This document shows positions 14,316-22,528 of a stretch of 28,493 nucleotides of DNA, in pieces. Origin of the DNA: Calditrichia bacterium (GTDB lineage: Bacteria; Calditrichota; Calditrichia; RBG-13-44-9); NCBI GenBank assembly GCA_026991005.1, contig JALXCH010000063.1, positions 1 to 28,493 of the forward strand. Reading direction: 5' to 3'. Under the pieces are notes generated by a model. The model was not told where the DNA came from and made no database searches. It worked only from the letters and a program-made list of their open reading frames with translations. A program made the translations under genes and the position numbers. Position 1 is the first letter of the stretch. The number at the start of each line of letters is the position of its first letter.

Positions 14316-16694
14316 ATGCTCCTGTTTAAAAAGTTCTGGATGATTTCTTTGGTGCTGCTTTTCCTGTCTAACCTATTTGCCCGGTACGGCGTCGAAATAG
14401 AATTCTCCTCCCAGAAACTGGTTGAAAGAAGTCATTCCCTACCTTTGAAGATTTCTGTCTCTAATTTTTCAGGAGTTCCTATCCGCCAGGTGGAAGTGAT
14501 TTACCGGTTTGCCGGAGAAACGCAGTTCAAAGTACTTCCAATGAAAAATGAAGGTTTTATCTATTATGCCCAAATCGATTTTCCCCCTAACGAATCCGGA
14601 ATGGTAGAATATTATTTTGGGATTCGCTATGCGGATAAACGGGTGGAACATTACCCCTCTACGGCTCCGGAATTGCGCCTGTTTCGCACTGCCTATAAAC
14701 AAACTCTGAATTACAGCGATCAGATCGTGATTATCAGCCCGGAGCCCAATGAACAAATTTTCTCGAACGACATTGTGATTACCGCATCTTTTGCCGGTAT
14801 TGCCGACAAGGTAGATCCTGAAAAAACCCGTTTGTATCTGGATACCTGGGACCTTTCTCGATACTTATCGAAATACACCGATTTTGTTACTTTTGCTCCC
14901 AGGAAGGTTCCCCCGGGCAAACATAAAATTCGTCTGGAGCTATACGATGATGCAGGAAATTTGGTTGCCAGCCGGGAATGGTTTTTTACAGCTCTACAAA
15001 ACCGGGGGATTCAGAAGCTGGAGACAGCCCTTAACATGCAGGGACGTTTATTTGCCGAAGCCCGGCACGAAAACCTACAGGCGGGCGCCTTTCGGCGTGA
15101 TTACAATCAGGCAGGTTTACAACTGCGCGGAAATTACCAGCAGTTCAAGTTTGGTGGTCGCTTATATTTTAGCAATCAGGAAAAGAGTTTTCGGCAACCG
15201 GTAAACCGCTACTCCGGATATGTCCGCATGGATTTTTGGAACAATCGCTATGCGAAACTGGAGTACGGGGATGCCTACCCTACCATGAACCCTTACATTC
15301 TGCAAAATATTTTTGTCCGGGGAATTCATGGAGATGTGCATCTTAAATTTTTCAATATGGAAGTGATTTCCGGAAACACCCTGCGAGCCATCGAAGGTAG
15401 TGGTAGCATCAATGAATTTGGTAATCCGGTGATTACCCGTCCCGGAACGTTCCGCCGCAATATTCTGGCGATTCGTCCCAGCTTTGGTGATGGACAAAAC
15501 TTTCAACTGGGCTTCACCTTTTTAAAAGGAATTGACGACACCACCAGTATTCAATTTGGCAAGGAACCAAAAGAAAATGCTGCGGCAGGTGCCGACCTGT
15601 ACTTCAGTCTGGATCAACAGCGCATTGTTTTCGAAGGAACTGTGAATGCCAGTTCTTTCAACCGCAATATTACCGGTGGTTCCATTCCTTTCGATTCCCT
15701 CCTGGCGATGGACCCCAATCTGGATGAATCCTATCGAAAGTATTATGATTTTCAGAAAAAATTTATTACGGTAAACCAGTATCTGATTCTTATTCCTGGC
15801 AAAGCCTACTTTGGCCGCCTGCGCTTACGGTATTTCAACAATAATTTGAATTTTACCTACGAATCGGTCGATGAGGATTATCACAGTTTGGGGCAACCTT
15901 ACCTGTTGCGCGATAATCAGGGATTTCACATCGCCGACAACATTACCCTGTTTCACAATCAGGCATTTCTTACGGTAGGGTATCGAAAATACCACAACAA
16001 TTTACAAAAAACGAAAAGCGGTACGACAAACATCCAGAGTATCTATGCCAACCTGGCTTACTATCCCTTGAATAATTTGCCAGAAATCCTCATTGGTTTT
16101 CACAGTTACCGGCGTAAAAATAATATTCCTTTGGATTCTCTGGAATCCACCATTAATCGCCCTGAGGATAACAAAACCACATCCATTAATTTTTCCACGG
16201 GATACCAGTTTGGATTCCTTCATTTGAACCATCACATCGGAATAAATTTATCGAATTACAAACGCAACGATATTTTTAAGTATGCGGAAAGTAATTCCAA
16301 TAATTTGAATCTCAATCTTAAGACTGATTTTCAATTTCCTTTGCGCACCAATCTGGAATTTGCGATGCAGCAAACCGAAACCGGCAAGGAGAGCAACCGG
16401 GCCAGCACCATAAGCATCACCACTTATGGCGCTTCGGTAGAATATACTTTCCGGGAGTTGTTGGCGCACGACCGCCTGGTGCTGCGGGCATTGGCACGTC
16501 TGAGTAAAGTGGAAAATATATACCAGATTTCTCAAACCGATGTGAGGTACAATCGCAATTACTTTTCTTTCCGGCTTAATTACTCTGTTTCCCGGTTTGG
16601 AAGTTTGGGGCTACTGGCCGATTTAATCAATTACACCGGCGACCGCAATAAACAGGACCGGATTTTCTCGGTGCGCTACGATTTAAATTTTTAA
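14316..16694 (+). CDS. Outer-membrane beta-barrel protein with two periplasmic Ig-like domains
   Basis: A 792-residue exported protein with a signal peptide at 1-22 (LSNLFA then RY). Residues 25 to about 120 look Ig-like (LPLKISVSNFSGVPIRQVEVIYRF, then SGMVEYYFGIRYAD). Residues about 133-225 form a second such domain (VIISPEPNEQIFSNDIVITASF, then PPGKHKIRLELYDDAGN). From about 240 to the end there are many amphipathic strands with aromatic girdle residues and polar turns. The chain ends in RIFSVRYDLNF with a terminal Phe, the usual signal for barrel insertion by BamA. No TonB box or plug is evident. I know no named family for the whole protein. It lies between the FecR-domain gene and the CHASE2 cyclase, 84 bases before the latter, so it may expose or transmit a surface signal. 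Confidence 0.82.
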   Translation: MLLFKKFWMISLVLLFLSNLFARYGVEIEFSSQKLVERSHSLPLKISVSNFSGVPIRQVEVIYRFAGETQFKVLPMKNEGFIYYAQIDFPPNESGMVEYYFGIRYADKRVEHYPSTAPELRLFRTAYKQTLNYSDQIVIISPEPNEQIFSNDIVITASFAGIADKVDPEKTRLYLDTWDLSRYLSKYTDFVTFAPRKVPPGKHKIRLELYDDAGNLVASREWFFTALQNRGIQKLETALNMQGRLFAEARHENLQAGAFRRDYNQAGLQLRGNYQQFKFGGRLYFSNQEKSFRQPVNRYSGYVRMDFWNNRYAKLEYGDAYPTMNPYILQNIFVRGIHGDVHLKFFNMEVISGNTLRAIEGSGSINEFGNPVITRPGTFRRNILAIRPSFGDGQNFQLGFTFLKGIDDTTSIQFGKEPKENAAAGADLYFSLDQQRIVFEGTVNASSFNRNITGGSIPFDSLLAMDPNLDESYRKYYDFQKKFITVNQYLILIPGKAYFGRLRLRYFNNNLNFTYESVDEDYHSLGQPYLLRDNQGFHIADNITLFHNQAFLTVGYRKYHNNLQKTKSGTTNIQSIYANLAYYPLNNLPEILIGFHSYRRKNNIPLDSLESTINRPEDNKTTSINFSTGYQFGFLHLNHHIGINLSNYKRNDIFKYAESNSNNLNLNLKTDFQFPLRTNLEFAMQQTETGKESNRASTISITTYGASVEYTFRELLAHDRLVLRALARLSKVENIYQISQTDVRYNRNYFSFRLNYSVSRFGSLGLLADLINYTGDRNKQDRIFSVRYDLNF

Positions 16695-16730
16695 AACAGC
16701 AGAATAACCCAAAATCCGATATTTACAACT

Positions 16731-16758
16731 CCCTAGCTTCGCTGGGAAAAAGGTTTTT
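16731..16758 (+). terminator. Weak hairpin with distal T-run between barrel and cyclase genes
   Basis: CCCTAGC and GCTGGG form a short stem with one bulged T and a 3-base loop, and TTTTTT follows eight bases later. It could attenuate transcription into the cyclase gene. The spacing is poor for a terminator. Confidence 0.22.
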
Positions 16759-16778
16759 TCAGATTTACAAATACAGGT

Positions 16779-18905
16779 ATGAAAAATAAAACCACATACA
16801 TAACCATCCTCGGTGTCAGTTTTTTAATTTTCCTGGTCATTCTCATGATTCGGCTTTTGCCAGCGGTTCAGGCGCTGGAACTGAAAACCATCGACTGGCG
16901 CTTCCACTGGCGCGGAATAGAGAGTGTAGAAGATTCTCCCATCGTTATTGTGAGTATCGACGATCAGTCTTTTCAATCGCTCCCCGATCGCTGGCCCTGG
17001 CCGCGCTATTACTATGCCCATGTAATTGAGAATCTCACCCGGGCAGGTGCCAGGGTGATCGGTCTGGACGTGATGCTGGATATTCCAGATCGCTACGGCT
17101 ACCAGAGCGACCAGAAATTGGCCGAAGCCATCCGTAACTCCGGGAAGGTAGTGCTCACCGGAAAAATTGAAGAGCGCTCCTCCGCCGGTCGATACCGTAA
17201 TTTCCAATTCGTAGTGAAGCCAATTCCCACCTTCCTGAATGCCGATAGCACCTGGGGGACAATTGCTATTAAAGCAGATATTGATGGAATTTACCGCCGC
17301 TACTTTACTGTGCAACCGGCAAACGGCAGGCTGTATCCATCCTTTGGTTTGCAGATCATACGCAAATATCTTAACATTGATCCAGAGGCTCAACCTCAAA
17401 CCCGGGAGAAAGGGATTTCTCTGGGACCTTTGTTTATCCCTCTGTTTAGTGATGGGCTGATGATGATTAATTACGCTGGTCCGGCTCAAACCTTCCCCTA
17501 TTATTCGTTTGAATCGGTTATTGATGATGAAGATTTCGCACTAGCCGAAGATGCGGATCTAAATTACTTCTCCACCACGCTGCTACCCGAAGGCGTTTTC
17601 AAAGACAAAATTGTACTGATTGGCTCCACCGTCCCGGAACTACACGACAATTTTCCCACCCCTTTCCTGAGTTTTCAGGATTCCCAGGGAAAAATTCAAG
17701 AAGCGGAAATGCCCGGTGTGGAAATCCATGCCAACGCCATTCGTACCATGCTTACCGGCCAGTACTTCCGGGAATTTTCCCATACTCTGTACCTCCTCTT
17801 CCTTTTCTTAATTATCCTGATTAATTACTTCATTGTTTTTCGGGTTCCCACCATCTGGGGAATCGTTATCACCCTGTTTTTAATTGTTGTTTATAATCTG
17901 CTCCAATTTTTTCTGTTTGCCGGGCCCCGCATTATTATGGAGATGGGAGCACCCACCACAGCCATGTTCCTCAGTTTCGTGGCCAGTAACCTGCATCAAT
18001 ACATCATAACTCAGCGCGAAAAGAAGATGATTGTGGGAGCGTTTGCCCGTTTCGTGCCAGAAAAAGTGGTCAAGGAACTGCTTCAGCATCCGGAAAAGCT
18101 CAAATTGGGTGGGGAAGAACGCTTCCTGACGGTTCTCTTTATCGATCTGGCAAACTTTACTTCTACTTCAGAGAAGCTCAAACCCGCCGAGCTGGTAAAT
18201 TTAATCAATTACTACCTTACGGAAATGACAGATATCATCCTGAAATACGACGGGATTATCGACAAGTACGAAGGGGATGCCATCATGGCAGAATTTGGTG
18301 CGCCGGTATATTTCGAGGACCACGCACTGAAAGCCTGCCATGCCGCACTGGAGATGCATCGCCGCCTGAAGAAACTTGACCTCTCCCGGTACAAAGGGGT
18401 AGTATCTCAATTAAGCTGCCGCATCGGAATTAATAGTGGCAATATGATTGTGGGAAACATGGGCTCGCGCAATGTTTTCGATTACACCGTGATGGGCGAT
18501 TCGGTGAATCTGGCTTCCCGGTTGGAAGGTGCCAACAAGGTGTATGGTACCAACATCATGATTAGCGAAGAGACCAACAAGCTGGTGAAAGAGGAATTTA
18601 TTACCCGGGAACTGGACCTCATCCGAGTAAAAGGTCGCCAGCAGCCGGTGAAAGTGTTTGAGCTCATCGCCTGGAGAAAAGACCTCCTCCCCGAAAATCT
18701 GAAAGCTATGCTTCCGGTGTTCCACACCGGCCTGCGTTATTACCAGCAACAGGAATGGAAAAAAGCAGTGGAATGTTTTCGATATTGCCTGGAAGTGGTT
18801 CCGGACGATGGCCCCTCCCGGGTGTTCCTGAAACGTATCAAATACTTCCTTCATAATCCCCCGGCACCAGATTGGGATGGGGTATACACTATGCAGTCGA
18901 AATGA
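16779..18905 (+). CDS. CHASE2-domain class III adenylate cyclase
   Basis: A 708-residue inner-membrane receptor cyclase. A first membrane segment (9-27) leads to an extracytoplasmic CHASE2 domain (about 32-330), with TIDWRFHWRG, IVSIDDQSF, WPWPRYYYAHVIENL, VIGLDVML and PGVEIHANAIRTML. Membrane segments follow near 336-354, 357-382 and 388-405. The cyclase domain spans about 445-630. Metal ligands are Asp456 (LFIDLANFTS) and Asp500 (KYEGDAIMAEFG). Lys496 and Asp568 (FDYTVMGD) are the residues that select adenine. Asn577 and Arg581 (VNLASRLE) stabilise the transition state. The C-terminus (646-692) is TPR-like. All catalytic residues are intact, so it should make cAMP from ATP. Translation initiation looks weak. 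It is the last gene of the FecR/barrel run. No cAMP receptor is in the window. Confidence 0.95.
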   Translation: MKNKTTYITILGVSFLIFLVILMIRLLPAVQALELKTIDWRFHWRGIESVEDSPIVIVSIDDQSFQSLPDRWPWPRYYYAHVIENLTRAGARVIGLDVMLDIPDRYGYQSDQKLAEAIRNSGKVVLTGKIEERSSAGRYRNFQFVVKPIPTFLNADSTWGTIAIKADIDGIYRRYFTVQPANGRLYPSFGLQIIRKYLNIDPEAQPQTREKGISLGPLFIPLFSDGLMMINYAGPAQTFPYYSFESVIDDEDFALAEDADLNYFSTTLLPEGVFKDKIVLIGSTVPELHDNFPTPFLSFQDSQGKIQEAEMPGVEIHANAIRTMLTGQYFREFSHTLYLLFLFLIILINYFIVFRVPTIWGIVITLFLIVVYNLLQFFLFAGPRIIMEMGAPTTAMFLSFVASNLHQYIITQREKKMIVGAFARFVPEKVVKELLQHPEKLKLGGEERFLTVLFIDLANFTSTSEKLKPAELVNLINYYLTEMTDIILKYDGIIDKYEGDAIMAEFGAPVYFEDHALKACHAALEMHRRLKKLDLSRYKGVVSQLSCRIGINSGNMIVGNMGSRNVFDYTVMGDSVNLASRLEGANKVYGTNIMISEETNKLVKEEFITRELDLIRVKGRQQPVKVFELIAWRKDLLPENLKAMLPVFHTGLRYYQQQEWKKAVECFRYCLEVVPDDGPSRVFLKRIKYFLHNPPAPDWDGVYTMQSK

Positions 18906-19383
18906 TAGCACTTCTTTTTATCCCATTATTCATGAAATAGTTTAGAGAACTTTCGCTGCAAAGGATTATACCGTTTACTGTTTCTGTATTTGTCCCTTAT
19001 TCCTGAAAAGAATGTATTAGACGCAACCACAATTTCATTCCTAACCGGAAAATCCCCGGAAATCTTTTTTTTTAGAAAACAACTTCCGCAAGAAGGAGGA
19101 GATTTTTAATCTCGCGTAAAGATAATGATGGAATAGGCGACGGAAAGTAAATTCCAATCCTCGCCCTTATCATGGAAATGTCAGCCATTGCAATCGAAAT
19201 AACCAAACGAAATTGGTGAACTACCTATGTTCTTTAGCCTCTCAGAATAACATGGGCGCCTTTGAAATGGGATAATCGCTGCCTGAAAATAAATAACTGC
19301 AGGTTTAGAAGGAGACTTTTAAAATAAAAAATTGAGTGTTCAGAAATGGAGGTAAATGATAAACGCCCAGAAGTGTTTTTGTT
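18906..19383. other. Intergenic region between convergent genes
   Basis: About 480 bp where the cyclase-receptor gene and the minus-strand hydrolase converge. GAGATT/AATCTC (19099-19113) is a small perfect hairpin with a 3-base loop. Two GGAG-type ribosome-binding-like words (19095 and 19310) precede no credible gene. No strong terminator was seen for either side. Confidence 0.5.
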
Positions 19384-20043
19384 TTATTCTTTAACAAGCA
19401 CCACCCGGGCAAAAGCCCCTTCGGCTCCCCGTATGTTTACCGGAAGGCAAATCATTTCATATTCTCCCGGTTCCACCCGGGAAAGATTTAAATTCTCGAC
19501 ACCCACCACGTTGTGCTGGTAGAGAATTCGGTGCACCGGGAGATCGGATGCCTCAAACAAATCCACCGAGGCATAATCGATGCCCACCAGTTGCACCCCC
19601 TGTTCCACCAGATTCCAGGCGGCATCGGCAGTTAGGGCGGTAAATTCGGTGTGAAAGCGTAGCGGGTGTTCCTGCCAGAATTGGGAGTTCTTTGTTTTAA
19701 TAAACACCCGACGATAGCCCGCTACAGGGTGCTCCTGGAGGTCACGGGCAGTAATTTGGGAAAGCTGCGGGAATTCCACCACCAGCACCGTTCCCATTAA
19801 AACTTTTAAAGGAATTTCGTCGATGCTCCACCCCTGAGGCGAAAAATGCGAAGGTGCATCCACATGGGTGCCCCAGTGCAGCGAAGCAGTGAGCCGACGC
19901 AACTCATACCCATCTCGTTCCCAAGAAGCTACCTGCTCAATCTCCGGCGGCGTATCCCCCGGCCAGGGTGGCAGCTCCGAATGCAACGGAACGGATACAT
20001 CAATTAGAGAACCGGAAGCCAGAGTGGAATCAATTATTCCCAT
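19384..20043 (-). CDS. Cyclase-family metal-dependent hydrolase (kynurenine formamidase-like)
   Basis: A 219-residue protein of the cyclase/KynB family, zinc- or manganese-dependent amidohydrolases that include arylformamidase and isatin hydrolase. The signature H-x-G-T-H-x-D-x-P-x-H is complete: His56, His60, Asp62 and His66 in LHWGTHVDAPSHF are metal ligands. N-terminal LIDVSVPLHSELPPWPGD and C-terminal VGIDYASVD and GEYEMICLPVNIRGAEGAFARV are also typical. The ATG at 20043 has AAGGAG nine bases before it. It lies 15 bases after the Nudix-fusion gene, in one operon. No tryptophan or kynurenine genes are nearby, so the substrate is open. The family is widely over-annotated as kynurenine formamidase. 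Confidence 0.9.
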   Translation of the reverse strand: MGIIDSTLASGSLIDVSVPLHSELPPWPGDTPPEIEQVASWERDGYELRRLTASLHWGTHVDAPSHFSPQGWSIDEIPLKVLMGTVLVVEFPQLSQITARDLQEHPVAGYRRVFIKTKNSQFWQEHPLRFHTEFTALTADAAWNLVEQGVQLVGIDYASVDLFEASDLPVHRILYQHNVVGVENLNLSRVEPGEYEMICLPVNIRGAEGAFARVVLVKE

Positions 20044-20058
20044 GAAAAAATCTCCTTG

Positions 20059-21156
20059 CTAATTACCAGAAGAACGGTTAAAAAGCATGAGTTCCAGAAT
20101 TTGAAATTCCTGTTCAAAGTTGGGGGTGAAGATTCCTTTGCCCAGGTGCTGGCGAATCTCCTGCACATCCCAGAAGCGTGCTTCGGAAATTTCCTCGGGA
20201 TTGGGGTAAAAGGGGCCGTCGTCGCGCAATAAAAATCCGTGCACCAGTTCGCTTTCGTAATCGTTGCGCATCACATAACGGAACAGTGGTCTGAAATCGC
20301 CAAAGGAAATTCCCAGCTCTTCTTCCGCTTCGCGCCGAAGGGCATGATCGAAACTCTCGCCGCTGCTGATGTGCCCACCCACGGCGGTATCCCACTTGCC
20401 CGGCTGCACGTCTTTATTATCTGCCCGTTTTTGAAGATAAATTTGCCCCCGGGAATTAATGATATGCACATGCACCACCGGGTGCAGCAAATCGGGATTT
20501 CCGTGCACCACACTGCGCGGCGCTCGACCCACAATCTTCCCTTCCGGAGTCACCAGATCGAACCATTCCTCCCGGGCAAACTGTTGTTGAACTCGCCGTT
20601 TCTGCAATTGTGCCCGAACGAATTCAACCACAACCAACGCCCCCATCAATATGTAAAACAATCCTCCACTGATAAACGCCCATGCTTCCTTGCTCATATA
20701 AAAAGCCGAATAAAAAATAAGTAAGGTATGAAGTAAAAATACGTAAAACATGCGCCGCATTAAAACGCGCATCTGATTAATCTGCTGCTGAGAAAATTCC
20801 AAGCCTTTCATGTAGCGCCCGGTCATGCGAATCAAAATGGGGTTGGAGGAGAAACCGGTAACACCCAGTAAAATCACCAGCACCAATTCTACCAACCCCG
20901 GCTTTAATTTGAAAAAAATATCGTTGTGCAAGGTTAAAGATATGAATCCCAGCAGAGTGATGAGACCGGTATCGAATAAAAGGAAACGATCCAGGCGTTT
21001 TTCCCGCCAATAGGTAAAAATGGTTTGCCCCACCCCAAAAGCGATAGCTACCAGCAGACCGACTTCCAGCCCAAACAAATGGTCGGCTACAATGAAAACA
21101 AGCAGCGGCAAAAACCCCAGGGTGAAATTCTTGATTAGCGTTTTGCGGTCTAACAT
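20059..21156 (-). CDS. YciB/IspZ-like membrane domain fused to a Nudix hydrolase
   Basis: A 365-residue two-part protein. Residues 1 to about 185 are membrane-embedded, with hydrophobic runs near 12-26, 29-47, 59-75, 88-103, 136-153 and 160-180. They include the loop FFKLKPGLVELVLV, which resembles the FxKxKPT segment of the YciB/IspZ (septation protein A) family. Residues 196-360 are a Nudix domain. The box is complete, G261-x5-E267-x7-R275-E276-x2-E279-E280-x-G282-I283, with VHIINSRGQIYLQKR before it, as in YfcD and isopentenyl-diphosphate-isomerase-like Nudix enzymes. The product should be a membrane-bound pyrophosphatase or isomerase with its active site in the cytosol. Substrate is unknown; a lipid diphosphate is a guess. 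It heads a two-gene operon with the cyclase-family hydrolase. Confidence 0.87.
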   Translation of the reverse strand: MLDRKTLIKNFTLGFLPLLVFIVADHLFGLEVGLLVAIAFGVGQTIFTYWREKRLDRFLLFDTGLITLLGFISLTLHNDIFFKLKPGLVELVLVILLGVTGFSSNPILIRMTGRYMKGLEFSQQQINQMRVLMRRMFYVFLLHTLLIFYSAFYMSKEAWAFISGGLFYILMGALVVVEFVRAQLQKRRVQQQFAREEWFDLVTPEGKIVGRAPRSVVHGNPDLLHPVVHVHIINSRGQIYLQKRADNKDVQPGKWDTAVGGHISSGESFDHALRREAEEELGISFGDFRPLFRYVMRNDYESELVHGFLLRDDGPFYPNPEEISEARFWDVQEIRQHLGKGIFTPNFEQEFQILELMLFNRSSGN

Positions 21157-21256
21157 ACTTTGGTTTCCATTTTAAATTCCATCTGAACCTACAATTAAAT
21201 ATCAGAACCTCGCCAACAAAACAAAATATTGAAAAAGCGGAAAAAATATTTCATGA

Positions 21257-21288
21257 TTTTGTTCCTCAATTCCCAAACATTATTTTTA
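21257..21288 (+). promoter_or_regulatory. Candidate Bacteroidota-type promoter for the alpha/beta hydrolase gene
   Basis: TTTTG (21257-21261), 19 bases, then TATTTTTA (21281-21288) fits the TTTG-N19-TAnnTTTG layout except for the last base. The hydrolase ATG is 26 bases beyond its end, a plausible short leader. Confidence 0.33.
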
Positions 21289-21313
21289 GAAGGTAAAAAC
21301 TCGGGGTGTCCCA

Positions 21314-22189
21314 ATGGTTCCAGCGGTCGTGGTAGTGGTGCTCATCGGACTAATTTTGTTGGTTAACCGGTTTCTCGCCCAACTTTACACCAATCCCGTT
21401 CGTCCCAATCGTGTAACCCCGGCTGATCTGGGAATCGACTTCCAGGAGATTCGCATTCCCACAGAAAACAATCGTAACCTGTACGGCTGGTGGATTCCCG
21501 CTTCCTCCCGGGATCAGGCCATTGCCACGCTGATTCTGGTGCACGGTTGGGGACAGAATTCGGAAAAAATGCTTCCCTTTGTCAAAGAATTCCATTTCAG
21601 GGGCTATCATCTGGTTACTTTCGACGGGCGAAGCCATGGACAAAGTGACCACGATGGGTACTCCACCATGCTGAAGTTTGCTCGAGATATTTCTGCCACC
21701 ATTCGGTTTGTTGAGCAACAATTTTCCCGGCAAAGAACTCCCGTTGGAGTGGTGGGCTTTTCCATCGGCGGTGCAGCCACCATTTACGCGGCGGTGCACG
21801 ATCCCAAAATCCATCTGGCCGTTAGTATCGGCGCCTTTGCTCATCCGCTGGATGTGATGCGGATGGAGCTGGAGAAAAAGAAGATTCCTTATATTCCCTT
21901 TGTGTGGTTGCTCTTCCGCTTTATTGAATTGCGTGTTGGATTTCGTTTTAAGGACATTGCTCCGGTTACCAACATCCCCCGCCTGCAAAAACCGCTGTTT
22001 TTAATTCACGGAGAAAAGGATCAGGTAGTTCCCCTGAGCCAAGCACAAAAAATTCTGCAGGCGGCGCCTGGGAATCTGGTAGAACACTGGTTCGTCCCCG
22101 GCAAAGGCCATTTCGACGTGATTACCCACCCGGAGTTCTGGCCCCGCATTCTGGAATTCCTCCAGCGAAAACTGAAAACAGATCGATAA
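21314..22189 (+). CDS. Membrane-anchored alpha/beta hydrolase (serine hydrolase)
   Basis: A 291-residue protein. Residues 3-21 are a single hydrophobic anchor with no cleavage site that I would trust, so the catalytic domain is probably tethered outside the cytosol. The alpha/beta hydrolase fold starts at about 43. LVHGWGQNSEKM (75-86) gives the oxyanion region. The nucleophile is Ser150 in VVGFSIGGAA, the acid Asp236 in HGEKDQVVP, and the base His266 in GKGHFD. This is a full triad in the right order. The phrase FDGRSHGQSD is shared with BEM46/YqkD-type hydrolases. The substrate (ester, lipid or peptide) is unknown. It is divergent from the Nudix-fusion operon and appears to be a single gene. 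Confidence 0.88.
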   Translation: MVPAVVVVVLIGLILLVNRFLAQLYTNPVRPNRVTPADLGIDFQEIRIPTENNRNLYGWWIPASSRDQAIATLILVHGWGQNSEKMLPFVKEFHFRGYHLVTFDGRSHGQSDHDGYSTMLKFARDISATIRFVEQQFSRQRTPVGVVGFSIGGAATIYAAVHDPKIHLAVSIGAFAHPLDVMRMELEKKKIPYIPFVWLLFRFIELRVGFRFKDIAPVTNIPRLQKPLFLIHGEKDQVVPLSQAQKILQAAPGNLVEHWFVPGKGHFDVITHPEFWPRILEFLQRKLKTDR

Positions 22190-22194
22190 AATCG

Positions 22195-22244
22195 GGAACC
22201 GCCAAAAAAACATTTTCATTTCGGGGAAAATGGTTTGCGGTTCC
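22195..22244. repeat. Bipartite inverted repeat (hairpin) after the hydrolase gene
   Basis: Outer arms GGAACCGC (22195-22202) and GCGGTTCC (22237-22244) are perfect. Inner arms CATTTTC (22211-22217) and GAAAATG (22226-22232) are perfect too, separated from the outer arms by an A/T internal loop. It starts five bases after the hydrolase stop. On the plus strand no T-run follows. On the minus strand the inner stem is followed by TTTTTTT, so a terminator role is possible there. Confidence 0.6.
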
Positions 22245-22468
22245 GGGCTGTTGCAATCAATCTCACATTCACGTAACCAATTTAACATCTTCCTACTTGA
22301 GAGCCTGGATTTCCATGGCCCAACGAATGCGACCCACATTGTGAGAACCAGAAGAAAAAATGTTTTTCTCTGTCAAAATATTTTTATATATTTTGCAATA
22401 AATTAAATTCAGGTGATAATGAACTCACTAAGTTCTTACTAATGTTAACCACGAATATTGAATCCCAT

Positions 22469-22508
22469 GATTCATACTGAAAGACTCATTAAATCAAGAT
22501 TCATACTG
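22469..22508 (+). repeat. 11-bp direct repeat upstream of the efflux operon
   Basis: GATTCATACTG occurs exactly at 22469-22479 and again at 22498-22508, 29 bases start to start (a little under three helix turns). The second copy ends 20 bases before the adaptor ATG. The position suits an operator or an RNA element in the leader. Confidence 0.5.
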
Positions 22509-22528
22509 TTTTTATTGGAGGTCTCGGA

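Larger units (their letters stand above)
22190..22528. other. Regulatory intergenic region upstream of the RND operon
   Basis: About 340 bp holding a bipartite hairpin (22195-22244), a 46-codon minus-strand open stretch (stop at 22293-22295), an AT-rich TATATTTTG word (22387-22395) that may be promoter DNA, two copies of an 11-bp direct repeat (22469-22508), and the ribosome binding site GGAGG (22517-22521) of the efflux adaptor gene. Confidence 0.55.

Noticed and set aside
19346..19500. Plus-strand frame starting ATGGAGGTAAAT after the convergent gap
   Set aside because: It runs antisense into the well-supported cyclase-family gene and has no family features.
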